NCBI GenBank assembly: GCA_934488615.1
Contig: CAKSSJ010000004.1
Coordinates: forward strand, 34,345-98,344
Length of the DNA: 64,000 nt
Direction: 5' to 3'
Source of the DNA: an uncultured Eubacteriales bacterium
Lineage (GTDB): Bacteria; Bacillota; Clostridia; Oscillospirales; Acutalibacteraceae
Shown: positions 9,290 through 17,687 of the stretch, in pieces
How the letters are laid out: every line of letters begins with the position of its first letter
How positions within the stretch are numbered: the stretch's first letter is position 1
Notes under the pieces: model-generated
The model's input: the letters and a program-made list of their open reading frames with translations, nothing else
What the model was told of the DNA's origin: nothing
Databases searched by the model: none
Translations under genes and position numbers: made by a program

Positions 9290-11443
9290 TCAGCCGTTTT
9301 TTGCGGCTTTATCTGCTTTGAGCTTCTCAGCCTTTGCCTTTGCACGCTCTCGCGCAAGCTGTTCCTGAGCCTTAGCCTTCGCTCTCGCCTTTTCGCGCGC
9401 TATACGCTCTTTCTCTTTTGCTCTCTCTTTGGCGAGACGCTCCTGCTCTTTGATTTTCTCTCGTGCGATGCGTTCTTTTTCTTTCGCCTTTTCTTTGGCT
9501 ATGCGCTGTTTTTCAGCTTCGGCAGCTCTCATTTTTGCAATGCGCTCTTTTTCCTTAGCTTTTGCTTTCTCTTTAGCCGCCTTCTCTTTTTCTTTGGCTT
9601 TTTCTCTTGCTATGCGATCTTTTTCGGCCTGTGCGGCTTTGGCGGCGGCAGCTTTCTGCTTTGCCTTCTCTTTAGCCAGACGTTCCTTTTCAGCTTGAGC
9701 GGCCTTTGCTTCGGCTTCCTTTTGCTTCGCTTTTTCCTTAGCAAGTCTTTCCTTTTCTTTGGCCTTTTCCTTGGCTATGCGATCCTTTTCAGCCTGAGCG
9801 GCTTTAGCGGCAGCGGCTCTTTGCTTCTCTTTTTCTTTTGCAAGACGCTCTTTCTCAGCCTGTGCAGCTCTTGCTTTTGCAATCGCCGCCTTTTCTCTCT
9901 GCTTAGCGGCTTCTGCCTTTTCCTTAGCCTTTTGGGCGGCAAGCTCTTTGGCTTTGCGCTCCCTTTCTTTCGCCTTTGCCTTGGCGGCCTTTTCTTTCTC
10001 TATCTTTGCAAGCTTTGCCGCCTTTTCTCTTGCTATGCGCATTTCTTCACGCTGCTTTTCCTTTGCAATACGAGCTTCTTCCTGCGCCTTGAGCTTTGCG
10101 GCTCTCTCTTTTTCTTTTCTTGCTTTTTCTTTGGCGAGAGCTTTTTCCTTGGCGATACGAGCCTTCTCGCGCTCCTTTTCCCTCTTGAGTCTTTGCTTCT
10201 CTTTTTCCTTTTCTTTTCTGATTCTCTCTTTCTCTCTCGCTATGCGGCGGCGCTCCATTTCTTTTTCGTGAGCGATCTTCGCCTTGATTTTATCTTCAAT
10301 GGCCTTCTTGCGTGCATTCTCTGCATCAAGTGCGCGCTGAATAGCCTCCTGAATCTTCTTTTCGCCTTCGATCTTCTTGCGGCTGACACGTTTAACCTCA
10401 TCGACAAAGACACGCTGGATCTCTACTTCCTCCATGTCGTAGTCCATGACAAGCTCTTCAGCCAATCTCTTAAGAAGTTTTGGCTTAAGCTTACGCTTTT
10501 TCTGCTTACCGACGGCATCCTCAGAAAGGGTGTTTGCCTTAAGCATCATATAATTCATTGCAGTCATACGATTAAGCTGATCCATGTATTCTTCGCTGAC
10601 CATATCGTTTGACTCTTTAACCGTAATTTCATAACCCAACTCATTGTACGACTGGATAAATTGCCACAATTTAAGACATGCACGGAAATTGGGGTTCTTC
10701 TGAATAGCGTTCGTTCTCATGATAGGCGGTCTGACAGGAACGCAGTTCCTGAGCTCCTTCATGAAAGAGGAATTTGCATACTCATTGATAATTCTCTTAA
10801 CTCTTTCAATACGCTGGAAAGCCGTTGCATTCTCGCCCTCGGGACCTGCCTCACCGCCGATATCGCTTCCTGCTGACTGTGCCGAAACTTCAAGCTTATA
10901 CTGAATCTTTTCGCGGCCTCTTGTGAAATCGCTTTCCATCTTAAGCGATGCCATGTTATCATCATCCGAAATGTTGAAAAGGACATTATATCTTACATCA
11001 ATAAATCGAACAAGATTCTGCATAAGCGTGAAAACGAATCTGTTTTCATAAACCTCATAGCTCTCCTCACGGAAAACATTAAGGATCTGGTTCGGGGTAA
11101 CATCGTCGCCCTCAACCTTTGCAATCATATTGGTGTGCTGAGCAAGATGGCGTATCGATTCGTTGGTGATCTTCCTTGCACGCTCAATAGGAACTATTTC
11201 TTCTTCCTGAACAATGAACTTTCTGGGAACACGAATGATATTGTCAAGGGGGATAATACAAGCTTCGATTTCCTCAACCCATTTGAGATCAATCTTCTTA
11301 TCAAAATATCTGTTGAACAAGGAATAGCTGTTCGTACCGCTCTTGATGGCAGTATCCATTTCATCATAGAACTCGCTGTCAGCGGTTGCGGACGCAAGAT
11401 AGTCCTTGTATTCAAGATATAATTCAAGATACGATTTGTTCAT
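9290..11443 (-). CDS. McrB-partner-like protein (DUF2357-type N-terminus) with long K/A/E coiled-coil tail
   Basis: About 717 residues. I chose ATG 11443, preceded by AAAGGGG, over a TTG 21 nt upstream. The first 350 residues are globular and contain YEVYENRFVF followed by a hydrophobic helix, reminiscent of the ENRFV segment of DUF2357-type proteins that accompany McrB-like ATPases. From about residue 370 to the end the protein is almost only Lys, Ala, Glu and Arg in repeating 'IAKEKAKEKERLAKEK'-like units, a single very long charged helix or coiled coil. No PD-(D/E)XK nuclease motif follows the N-terminal region, unlike the usual McrC-like partners. It lies directly after the AAA+ gene, so the two probably work as a pair. 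Function unknown. Confidence 0.6.
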   Translation of the reverse strand: MNKSYLELYLEYKDYLASATADSEFYDEMDTAIKSGTNSYSLFNRYFDKKIDLKWVEEIEACIIPLDNIIRVPRKFIVQEEEIVPIERARKITNESIRHLAQHTNMIAKVEGDDVTPNQILNVFREESYEVYENRFVFTLMQNLVRFIDVRYNVLFNISDDDNMASLKMESDFTRGREKIQYKLEVSAQSAGSDIGGEAGPEGENATAFQRIERVKRIINEYANSSFMKELRNCVPVRPPIMRTNAIQKNPNFRACLKLWQFIQSYNELGYEITVKESNDMVSEEYMDQLNRMTAMNYMMLKANTLSEDAVGKQKKRKLKPKLLKRLAEELVMDYDMEEVEIQRVFVDEVKRVSRKKIEGEKKIQEAIQRALDAENARKKAIEDKIKAKIAHEKEMERRRIAREKERIRKEKEKEKQRLKREKEREKARIAKEKALAKEKARKEKERAAKLKAQEEARIAKEKQREEMRIAREKAAKLAKIEKEKAAKAKAKERERKAKELAAQKAKEKAEAAKQREKAAIAKARAAQAEKERLAKEKEKQRAAAAKAAQAEKDRIAKEKAKEKERLAKEKAKQKEAEAKAAQAEKERLAKEKAKQKAAAAKAAQAEKDRIAREKAKEKEKAAKEKAKAKEKERIAKMRAAEAEKQRIAKEKAKEKERIAREKIKEQERLAKERAKEKERIAREKARAKAKAQEQLARERAKAKAEKLKADKAAKNG

Positions 11444-11487
11444 TAAGTATAGCCCCTTTGACAAAAGTTATAATAACGGCTTCGGGA

Positions 11488-13035
11488 TTACATAAGTCTC
11501 TTAAGAAGCTGAAGATATTCTTTACACTCGTTCATGTTTGCCTTGCCGAAGTGCTTATTGAGATATGTAACAAGTCCGTCGATTTCATCACGGATAAAGG
11601 AAAGGTTCAAGCTTTCGAACTTACGGAAAACCTTCTTTGCAAGAACGAAGTCAATACCGTCAATTTCTGTACCGCCGCAGCCGACATAAGCGGGAACAAA
11701 TTCCTTAAGCTGCTTAACAATACGGTTACCGAATGCAAGACGGAAATGTTCAATAACATAATCGTCAAGCTCTTCGATCTTCTTAAGGTTTTCATCTGAT
11801 ACTTTGTACTTTGTCTGGCACTCGCGGAACATGCCCTCAAGATGCTTGTAGCTGAGGTTGAGCTCCTCTGTATAGGGTGCCTCAAAGAACTTACCTTTAC
11901 TGTTAAGGTCGATCGGAATAGCACGGTCGTAAACCTTATCGGAAACGGCAAATGTCGAGTCGTCGTTGTTGATTGTGCCGATATACCACATGTTTTCGGG
12001 AAGTCTGAGCTTACCGTCGATAACGTGCTTCGGGTCGGTCGGCCATACGCTGGGAACGAGGGATACAACCCACTCATCTCGTGACGGCATTTCAAGAATT
12101 GAGAGAAGCTCGGCGAAGTAATACTCAACACGAGCGATATTCATTTCGTCAAGAACCGTTACGAAAATTTCCTCTTTAAATGTAGCTTCATACATTTTCT
12201 TAAGAACTTCTGTCTCGTTAAAGCGCTTTGTAAATTCATTAAAGTAACCGAAGATTTCGGTACGGTCACGCCATGACGGCTGAACCGATGCGATCGTAAC
12301 AGGGTTTCTGAGGAATTTACCCCATGCATAAGCAAGTGATGTTTTACCTGTACCTGAAATACCCTGAAGAATTATAAGTCTTGTTGAAGCAAATGCCGAA
12401 AGGAAAAGTCTGATGATCTTGATTTCATAGAAAAGACCGAGACGTGAACATGCAAAGTTACGGAATCTGTCGCAGATTTCGGGAAGAGTAATTTCATTAT
12501 CGAATTCGGGAGCAACATAATTCTCAATCTCGAGATCGACCTGAGTACACTTGTAGAAACGGCTGTAATCATCGGCAGTCTTGTCAATCTCGCCGTCCTT
12601 CTTCTCCTCATCGGTTGCCTCGCCGTTTTCGTCATACGGACTCTCACCGGGATTAAGGCCGAGCTGAGAAACCTTCATGGCAAGAATTCGCTCTTTTTCG
12701 TTGTTGAGCTTAATAACCTCACGATTGAGATTACCGACTTCCATAAGAAGTTCTTCCTGGTCAACAAGGGTTTTTCTGACTCTGACATACTTCTTGATGA
12801 GAACAACAACAAGTATAACGATTGCCGCAAGAACCGCAACTGTTGCTATAATTGCCACAACTGCAAGAAGCCAGTCAACAATAGTAAACTTGCCTGACCA
12901 AGCCTTAAATATCTTTATGTACTGCGGAATGTTAAAAATGTTGGCAATGCCAAGGCCGATTCCCTTAAAAATACCCCAGACACCTTTAACGAAAAACTGA
13001 TTTAAAAATTCTGCAAGGAACTTTGTGATTGTCAT
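11488..13035 (-). CDS. Membrane-anchored McrB-like AAA+ ATPase
   Basis: About 515 residues. I chose ATG 13035, spaced 8 nt from AGAGGG, over a GTG at 13044. An amphipathic N-terminus is followed by one strong membrane helix (about residues 55-82) and a short coiled coil. Then comes a McrB-clade AAA+ domain: Walker A GISGTGKTS (about 226-233), Walker B VTVLDEMNIARVEYYF (DE about 296-297), sensor 1 YIGTINNDDSTF, and an Arg-finger segment DKVYDRAIPI. GTINNDD and DKV.DRA are typical of McrB/MoxR-like ATPases. Soluble McrB is a GTPase of modification-dependent restriction. Membrane anchoring and a nuclease-less partner argue for another job here, perhaps remodelling or assembly at the membrane (inference). 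Confidence 0.82.
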   Translation of the reverse strand: MTITKFLAEFLNQFFVKGVWGIFKGIGLGIANIFNIPQYIKIFKAWSGKFTIVDWLLAVVAIIATVAVLAAIVILVVVLIKKYVRVRKTLVDQEELLMEVGNLNREVIKLNNEKERILAMKVSQLGLNPGESPYDENGEATDEEKKDGEIDKTADDYSRFYKCTQVDLEIENYVAPEFDNEITLPEICDRFRNFACSRLGLFYEIKIIRLFLSAFASTRLIILQGISGTGKTSLAYAWGKFLRNPVTIASVQPSWRDRTEIFGYFNEFTKRFNETEVLKKMYEATFKEEIFVTVLDEMNIARVEYYFAELLSILEMPSRDEWVVSLVPSVWPTDPKHVIDGKLRLPENMWYIGTINNDDSTFAVSDKVYDRAIPIDLNSKGKFFEAPYTEELNLSYKHLEGMFRECQTKYKVSDENLKKIEELDDYVIEHFRLAFGNRIVKQLKEFVPAYVGCGGTEIDGIDFVLAKKVFRKFESLNLSFIRDEIDGLVTYLNKHFGKANMNECKEYLQLLKRLM

Positions 13036-13084
13036 TTCGGTCACCCTCTGTTTTTTATTAGTTTATATTGATATGAGTTGAATG

Positions 13085-13807
13085 TTATTTATCTTCTTTT
13101 TCTTGGGAGCTTTCTTTGTTCTGCTGAGCGATGTATTCTTCAATAACACGCTGTTTTGATTCTTCACTGAGATTCTCGGCTTTAGCGGTCATAAACATTG
13201 AGATAAGCTTATATATCTGCCAGATGAAGAACAGAGCCAACGGGATAATAATGCAAATCATAAATCCTGTTCGACTTTGAAGGAAGCTGAGTGCCGAACC
13301 GAAGTTCGCTATTTTCATTCCTGTAAGCCTGTTTCCGTTTTCATCAACACCGGAGTTGACCTGCTTTGCAATAACCTCATCAGGAAGAACATTTACCGTA
13401 TCTTCCATGCCTACTGCATCACCTGCCGTTACAAAGGCATAAACTGAACCGTCTCCCGCAAGAATAATATCAGTAATTCTATGGGTATTGTATCCTCTGA
13501 TTTTCTTGCCTGCACTTTGTCCTTCTATAATCGTCGAGTATGTAATTACATCGCCGATCTTTAATGCGCTCGGATCCTTGACTTCCTTCGAAATTATCAA
13601 ATCACCGCTTCCGAATCCCGACGGTTCGCCGGAATCCATTGAGTCAGACTGGACGGCAAAAGGCGTATATCCGAGAACATTGCCTATACCCATGTCCGAG
13701 TTCTTTGAGGTAAACGTCATAACCGTTATGATTATTGCGATTATAATTATGATAATCAGCAAAATATCGGAAATGACACCCCAGATGCTTTTCCCTTTTT
13801 CGTTCAT
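13085..13807 (-). CDS. SipW-type signal peptidase I, third paralogue
   Basis: 240 residues. An N-terminal membrane helix precedes the catalytic Ser in VQSDSMDSG (about residue 55) and His in YNTHRITDI (about 108). A TAGDAVGMED box provides the Asp, and a C-terminal membrane helix is followed by a charged cytoplasmic tail (EESKQRVIEEY...). The insert around residues 60-70 and the longer tail separate it from the two SipW copies at 315-1398. It follows the 304-residue camelysin-like gene and precedes the AAA+ gene in the same direction. Its likely substrate is that camelysin-like protein, whose signal peptide has the matching TYAWFS boundary. Confidence 0.88.
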   Translation of the reverse strand: MNEKGKSIWGVISDILLIIIIIIAIIITVMTFTSKNSDMGIGNVLGYTPFAVQSDSMDSGEPSGFGSGDLIISKEVKDPSALKIGDVITYSTIIEGQSAGKKIRGYNTHRITDIILAGDGSVYAFVTAGDAVGMEDTVNVLPDEVIAKQVNSGVDENGNRLTGMKIANFGSALSFLQSRTGFMICIIIPLALFFIWQIYKLISMFMTAKAENLSEESKQRVIEEYIAQQNKESSQEKEDK

Positions 13808-13900
13808 TTACAACATTCACTCCTGTATTTTTTTACCTAAAAAGGTCATTTGTCGGCACAGTCAATATGCGGACAAATCGCCCTTTTATCTCAGGGTCAA

Positions 13901-13924
13901 GGGTGACGCCGTATGGCGTCACCC
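13901..13924 (-). other. Intercistronic perfect hairpin
   Basis: GGGTGACGCC / GGCGTCACCC form a perfect 10-bp stem with a 4-nt loop in the 174-nt gap between the camelysin-like gene and the third sipW. No U-run follows on the minus strand, so it is not a standard terminator. It may stabilise the upstream message or reduce read-through, so that the substrate is made in excess over the peptidase. That role is inference; the stem itself is directly visible. Confidence 0.55.
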
Positions 13925-13981
13925 ACCCAAAGTGACGGGTTAATTCAGGATTTTGTTCCTGACGCTCTTGATAAACCGAAA

Positions 13982-14896
13982 TTAGTCTATTTCAAGAACA
14001 AGGTTGAAGTTAATGGTTGAACCTGCGATATCATTTGCGCAGTCAACATCATTACCTTCCATCCACATGTAAACTCTTACACGGGTGATACCTGCAGCAC
14101 ATGTAACTCTTGCCTGTGAGGAAGTAGTTGCAAGTGTTGCTTCGAGATTATAGCAGTATTCTGTGTTAGAAACGATATTTTTATAAGTACCGTCAGTAGC
14201 AAGATTTAAACCTGCTTTTGTAAGGGGTTTTGTAGTCATTATACCGCTTGCGCCCAAAGCAGTTGCAGCTGCAGTATGGCTGGAAGCATCCAACTCGTAA
14301 ACAACCTTTTTAGCTGTATTTACGCCAGGTACTACGCTCTGGATCGCAGATGCAGATGCCTTCTCAGCAACAGTACCGCAGTTTACTAGAGCGATACGCA
14401 TAGCTGTAGGAAGCTCGGGGTTGCTCTCACATGTAACGCTTGATGAACCGAATTTAACAACAGTTTCATTCTTAACCTTTACAAAAAGATCAAATGCAAC
14501 AAATCCGCTGCCAACATCTGCTCTGCTGTAAGTGTCCATTCTGCCTGCATCGTTGATTGAACCGTCAAAGAATCTCGGAAGATATCCGTTTGTATTCATA
14601 TTGGATGATGACGGCTTAACTGTATCAGGAATATTGTTCATATGTCCTTCGTATGCGGAGAAACGAGTTGTTGTGATACCAGCGATCTCATCAGCTGTAA
14701 GCTTTGTTGTGAAAGCTGAAGTATTAGCAGAAATCTGAATACCTTCAGGTGATGTGACGTTCAATTCCATGGACTCGACTTCAACTCTTTTTGCCATTGA
14801 GAACCATGCATATGTAGCTGACGTAAGAACGATAGCAGATACGATAAGCATTGCAATGGCAGAAATGAATGCGCGCTTTTTGAATGTCTTTTTCAT
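13982..14896 (-). CDS. Camelysin/TasA-like secreted protein (large)
   Basis: 304 residues from ATG 14896. An in-frame ATG at 14911 lies inside the Shine-Dalgarno sequence (GGAGG) and is rejected. There is a basic start, a hydrophobic core and a TYAWFSMAKRVEVES boundary for SipW cleavage. The mature region is beta-rich with few cysteines. Its last 35 residues contain an MWMEGNDVDCANDI motif and then alternating hydrophobics. The same 'MWxEGxDxDCxNDI.G..I' ending occurs in the VTRYSD-repeat protein immediately upstream, so the two share a C-terminal domain. It is probably the main extracellular subunit of this locus, processed by the SipW gene that follows. Confidence 0.78.
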   Translation of the reverse strand: MKKTFKKRAFISAIAMLIVSAIVLTSATYAWFSMAKRVEVESMELNVTSPEGIQISANTSAFTTKLTADEIAGITTTRFSAYEGHMNNIPDTVKPSSSNMNTNGYLPRFFDGSINDAGRMDTYSRADVGSGFVAFDLFVKVKNETVVKFGSSSVTCESNPELPTAMRIALVNCGTVAEKASASAIQSVVPGVNTAKKVVYELDASSHTAAATALGASGIMTTKPLTKAGLNLATDGTYKNIVSNTEYCYNLEATLATTSSQARVTCAAGITRVRVYMWMEGNDVDCANDIAGSTINFNLVLEID

Positions 14897-15044
14897 TATC
14901 TTTACCTCCATAAAGATTTCATGCCTTGGCGACCGTTAACGCGCCGCCAAACGCATAATTTTATCCAAAGTGTTTCTGACTTTTTGAATTCAGTATTTGC
15001 TCAATGAATTTGATATGAAAGGAATAAACTTCCCGTCACCAAGT

Positions 15045-16793
15045 TTAAACGTAATCGTAATCAAATTTCATTGAAAGCTTAATACTTCCACCCAAAATGT
15101 CGTTGACACAATCAGGATCCCAACCTTCAAGCCACATGACTATCGTATATTTATGATAGCCGCCTGCTTTTGTAAGAACGTCCTTGTCCTGCATAACCGT
15201 TGAATCGTTTATGAACAGCTTGTCGTCCTTATCATATTTATCATTGATATCAAATACGTCGGTCGTTCCCTTTTTCGGCTTAGCATAAATCGTGGGAGTT
15301 CCGCCGTCTCTGATTACCATAACTCTGACCGCCTCATCGGCACCGAGATTTACTGATTCGATCTGAAGATTTGCCGTGTAGCTTACGTCAACATCTCCGA
15401 CGTTCTTTGCGTAGAATGTATACGCGAAGAATTCCTTACCGTTTGAACGGTTATGCGAACCGTCAACACTGTCAAGCTCTGCTGCCGACGGAAGCCATGT
15501 ATATGTGCAATCGCCCATATCATTTACACTCGCGCCGCTGAGCACCGCCTTCATGTCTGAGAAATCTCCCGATTCCGAAAGAAGAAGTCCTCTCGTCTGC
15601 TCGGACTTGTTAATCATTGCGGTAAAATCACCGGTATCGGTTACACTGGTCTTGTTTTCAATAATTTCGCGAATGCTTGTAACCTCGCTGATGCTGGTTA
15701 CGGGAACAATCGTCGTTACCTCGATCTCTTTAATGATCTCCTTGATAACTTCAACTTCCTTGATTACCTCTTTGATAACTTCCTTAATTTCCTCGACCTC
15801 GCGGATACTTGTAACCTCGCTGATGCTGGTTACAACTGAGTAGCTCGGGACCTCACTGTAGCGAGTAACATCACTGTATCTCGTAATATCGCTGTAACGG
15901 GTTACGTCGCTGTAGCGTGTAACATCGCTGTAACGAGTTACATCACTATAACGTGTAACGTCACTGTAGCGAGTTACATCATTATATCTTGTAACGTAGG
16001 ACGGAACCTCGCTGATACGCGTAACATCACTGTAGCGAGTTACATCGCTATATCTTGTTACGTCGCTGTAACGGGTTACATCATTGTATCTTGTTACAAA
16101 TGTCGGAACCTCACTGATACGAGTAACGTCTGAATAACGTGTGATATCGCTGTATCTTGTGATGTCACTGTAGCGTGTTATTTCAACAGGTCTTACACTG
16201 GTAACTTCTCTTTCAACGGTTTTGATAACCGTTTCAATTCTTTCAACTCTCTGCTCAATAACTCTTGTTACCTGCTGAATTCTTTGGAGAGTCTGAATTC
16301 TGACACTTGTGACCTCACGGATGCTTGTAACTTCTCTTGCCGTAGTAGTCGCTCCGCCGATATCATCAATGTCAGCATCAAGAATCTTATTGATATCGTC
16401 TCTGATCTGAGTAAGCTTTGCTTTTATGAAGCTTATCTGACCCGGAGTAAGCTCAAGCGTGTTGATTGCCGTGCTGACCGCCTGAGTTTCTCTGTCCATC
16501 TTATCGACAACCCTTTTCAGATCATCAAAACTCTTGATGTCGGGAACCTCGTCAAGCATTGCGCTCTTGATAAGTTCATCGTATTCTCTTCGTTCGTTTA
16601 TGTATGAAGAACATCCGAACATAACAGAAAGGAAAATCAAAAGGAGAACAAGGATTATAAGGAGAATACGGATAACGGCTTCTCTTTTCTTAACCTTTTT
16701 GGATTCTCTGCGAACTCCGTATCGGCTCATGCGATCCTGTTCGGGGGTTGCACCGTCGTTAGGAAGAGGTTTGTTCTTATCTTTTCTTGCCAA
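15045..16793 (-). CDS. Membrane-anchored hexapeptide (VTRYSD) repeat protein with camelysin-like C-terminal domain
   Basis: 582 residues, TTG start preceded by AAGGAG. A basic cytoplasmic N-terminus of about 38 residues leads to one membrane helix (about 41-60, with a Cys just after it). A helical region (65-150) contains ELTPGQISFIKAKL. From about 150 to 380 there is a hexad repeat: degenerate VTSIRE units, then about 18 near-perfect [VI]TRYSD units (204-314) interrupted by ISEVPxxVTRYND, then VTSISE and IKEVIKE units. The C-terminal domain (about 385-582) ends in MWLEGWDPDCVNDILGG, matching the camelysin-like neighbour. The outward orientation suggests a stalk that presents the terminal domain beyond the wall, perhaps as a fibre anchor. 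I know no described family with this layout. Confidence 0.75.
   Translation of the reverse strand: MARKDKNKPLPNDGATPEQDRMSRYGVRRESKKVKKREAVIRILLIILVLLLIFLSVMFGCSSYINERREYDELIKSAMLDEVPDIKSFDDLKRVVDKMDRETQAVSTAINTLELTPGQISFIKAKLTQIRDDINKILDADIDDIGGATTTAREVTSIREVTSVRIQTLQRIQQVTRVIEQRVERIETVIKTVEREVTSVRPVEITRYSDITRYSDITRYSDVTRISEVPTFVTRYNDVTRYSDVTRYSDVTRYSDVTRISEVPSYVTRYNDVTRYSDVTRYSDVTRYSDVTRYSDVTRYSDITRYSDVTRYSEVPSYSVVTSISEVTSIREVEEIKEVIKEVIKEVEVIKEIIKEIEVTTIVPVTSISEVTSIREIIENKTSVTDTGDFTAMINKSEQTRGLLLSESGDFSDMKAVLSGASVNDMGDCTYTWLPSAAELDSVDGSHNRSNGKEFFAYTFYAKNVGDVDVSYTANLQIESVNLGADEAVRVMVIRDGGTPTIYAKPKKGTTDVFDINDKYDKDDKLFINDSTVMQDKDVLTKAGGYHKYTIVMWLEGWDPDCVNDILGGSIKLSMKFDYDYV
15852..16184 (-). 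repeat. Tandem 18-nt coding repeat (VTRYSD hexads)
   Basis: About 18 units of 18 nt, each encoding [V/I]TRYSD or a close variant, lie in one reading frame of the stalk protein. Wobble positions vary between units (Arg as CGT/CGA/CGG, Asp as GAC/GAT, Ser as AGC) while the peptide is kept. This argues for selection on the protein repeat rather than a recent DNA slippage. The two ISEVP-containing variants split the block into three runs. Confidence 0.9.
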
Positions 16794-16806
16794 AGCCGAT
16801 CACTCC

Positions 16807-17553
16807 TTAGTTAATTTGTTTTTCTTTAATCGCCTCGCCGAAATAAGATCCTGTAAACTGATCCGCTCCCATCTTGTTGAGAAGATCAAACATTTCCTTG
16901 GATTCTATTCCGTCGACCCTGACCTGCGCATCAATCTTTTTACAGAAATCTATGATTCCCTGCACCGTGTTCTGAACCTTTTCGCTCGTCATTATGCCGT
17001 CAAGCAGGCTTTTGTGAAGTCCTATGTAATCGACATCGTAGTGAGCGAGGTGTGTCAGAGACGTATATTCAAGACCGAAATCATTGATGGAAACCTTAAG
17101 TCCCATTTCTCTGAAATCAGTAATATTTTCCATTACCTGATCCTTGACGGCCTCAAGAATACTTTCGTTAATGTCAAAACAAAATCTGTCAGGAGAAATG
17201 CCATGCTTATCCAGAATCTTTTTGACCTGAGCAACGAAGTTTTTCTTCGAAAAGCTCTTGACGGAAATCTGCACTATAATCGAATTAAGATCCGCCTCTC
17301 GCTCTTCGCAACGTTTAATCGCTTCGCAGGCTTCTTCGATCTCCCAAAGATTAAGTTGAACGATCTGATTCGATTTTTCCGCTATCGGGACAAAAAGCTT
17401 CGGTAGCATGACACCCATAACCTTATCATTGATAAGCATTGAGATTTCATAATCTATCGCCATATTCAAGTGAATGTCAAATACCGGTCTGTATCTCAGC
17501 TCAAGCGTCCTGAGCTTTCTGCCTGATCCGGTATTCTTTTTGTTTTCAGCCAT
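16807..17553 (-). CDS. Degenerate EAL-domain protein (probable c-di-GMP sensor, not an active phosphodiesterase)
   Basis: About 248 residues from ATG 17553, preceded by GGAG; a GTG 9 nt upstream overlaps the RBS. It is a stand-alone EAL fold: YEIS at the EAL position, DINESIL for the ITES motif, INDFGLEYTSL for DDFGTGYSSL, VDYIGLHKSLL for the DxIKID strand, VDGIES for AEGVE, and DQFTGSYFGEAI near the end. The motif-5 Lys is Gly, the paired Asp is His, the first Asp of DDFG is Asn and the Glu of AEGVE is Asp. Key metal and catalytic positions are therefore lost and hydrolysis is unlikely. As the first gene of the surface operon it could bind c-di-GMP or act as an adaptor (inference). Confidence 0.8.
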   Translation of the reverse strand: MAENKKNTGSGRKLRTLELRYRPVFDIHLNMAIDYEISMLINDKVMGVMLPKLFVPIAEKSNQIVQLNLWEIEEACEAIKRCEEREADLNSIIVQISVKSFSKKNFVAQVKKILDKHGISPDRFCFDINESILEAVKDQVMENITDFREMGLKVSINDFGLEYTSLTHLAHYDVDYIGLHKSLLDGIMTSEKVQNTVQGIIDFCKKIDAQVRVDGIESKEMFDLLNKMGADQFTGSYFGEAIKEKQIN

Positions 17554-17687
17554 ATGCGACACTCTCCATCAATGTAAAATCTGCTAAAGCCTTCTGCCTT
17601 GTGGTCAACAGACGACAAAATACAACATATTGTATTACCTTACAAAAGGGGGCACTTGTCCTATTGACGCACTATTACATGTATATT

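Noticed and set aside
9236..10612. Long plus-strand ORF (458 codons), very rich in Phe, Leu and Ser
   Set aside because: It is the antisense of the Lys/Ala/Glu coiled-coil gene. The low-complexity Lys/Glu codons read backwards as Phe/Leu/Ser, and there is no RBS.
11443..13035. Interpretation of the AAA+/coiled-coil pair as a standard McrBC restriction system
   Set aside because: There is no DNA-reading domain, no nuclease motif, a membrane anchor is present, and the neighbours are surface-protein genes. It is kept only as an alternative.
15852..16184. Regular short DNA repeats that could suggest a CRISPR array
   Set aside because: The 18-nt units are contiguous without spacers and stay in the reading frame of a protein repeat.
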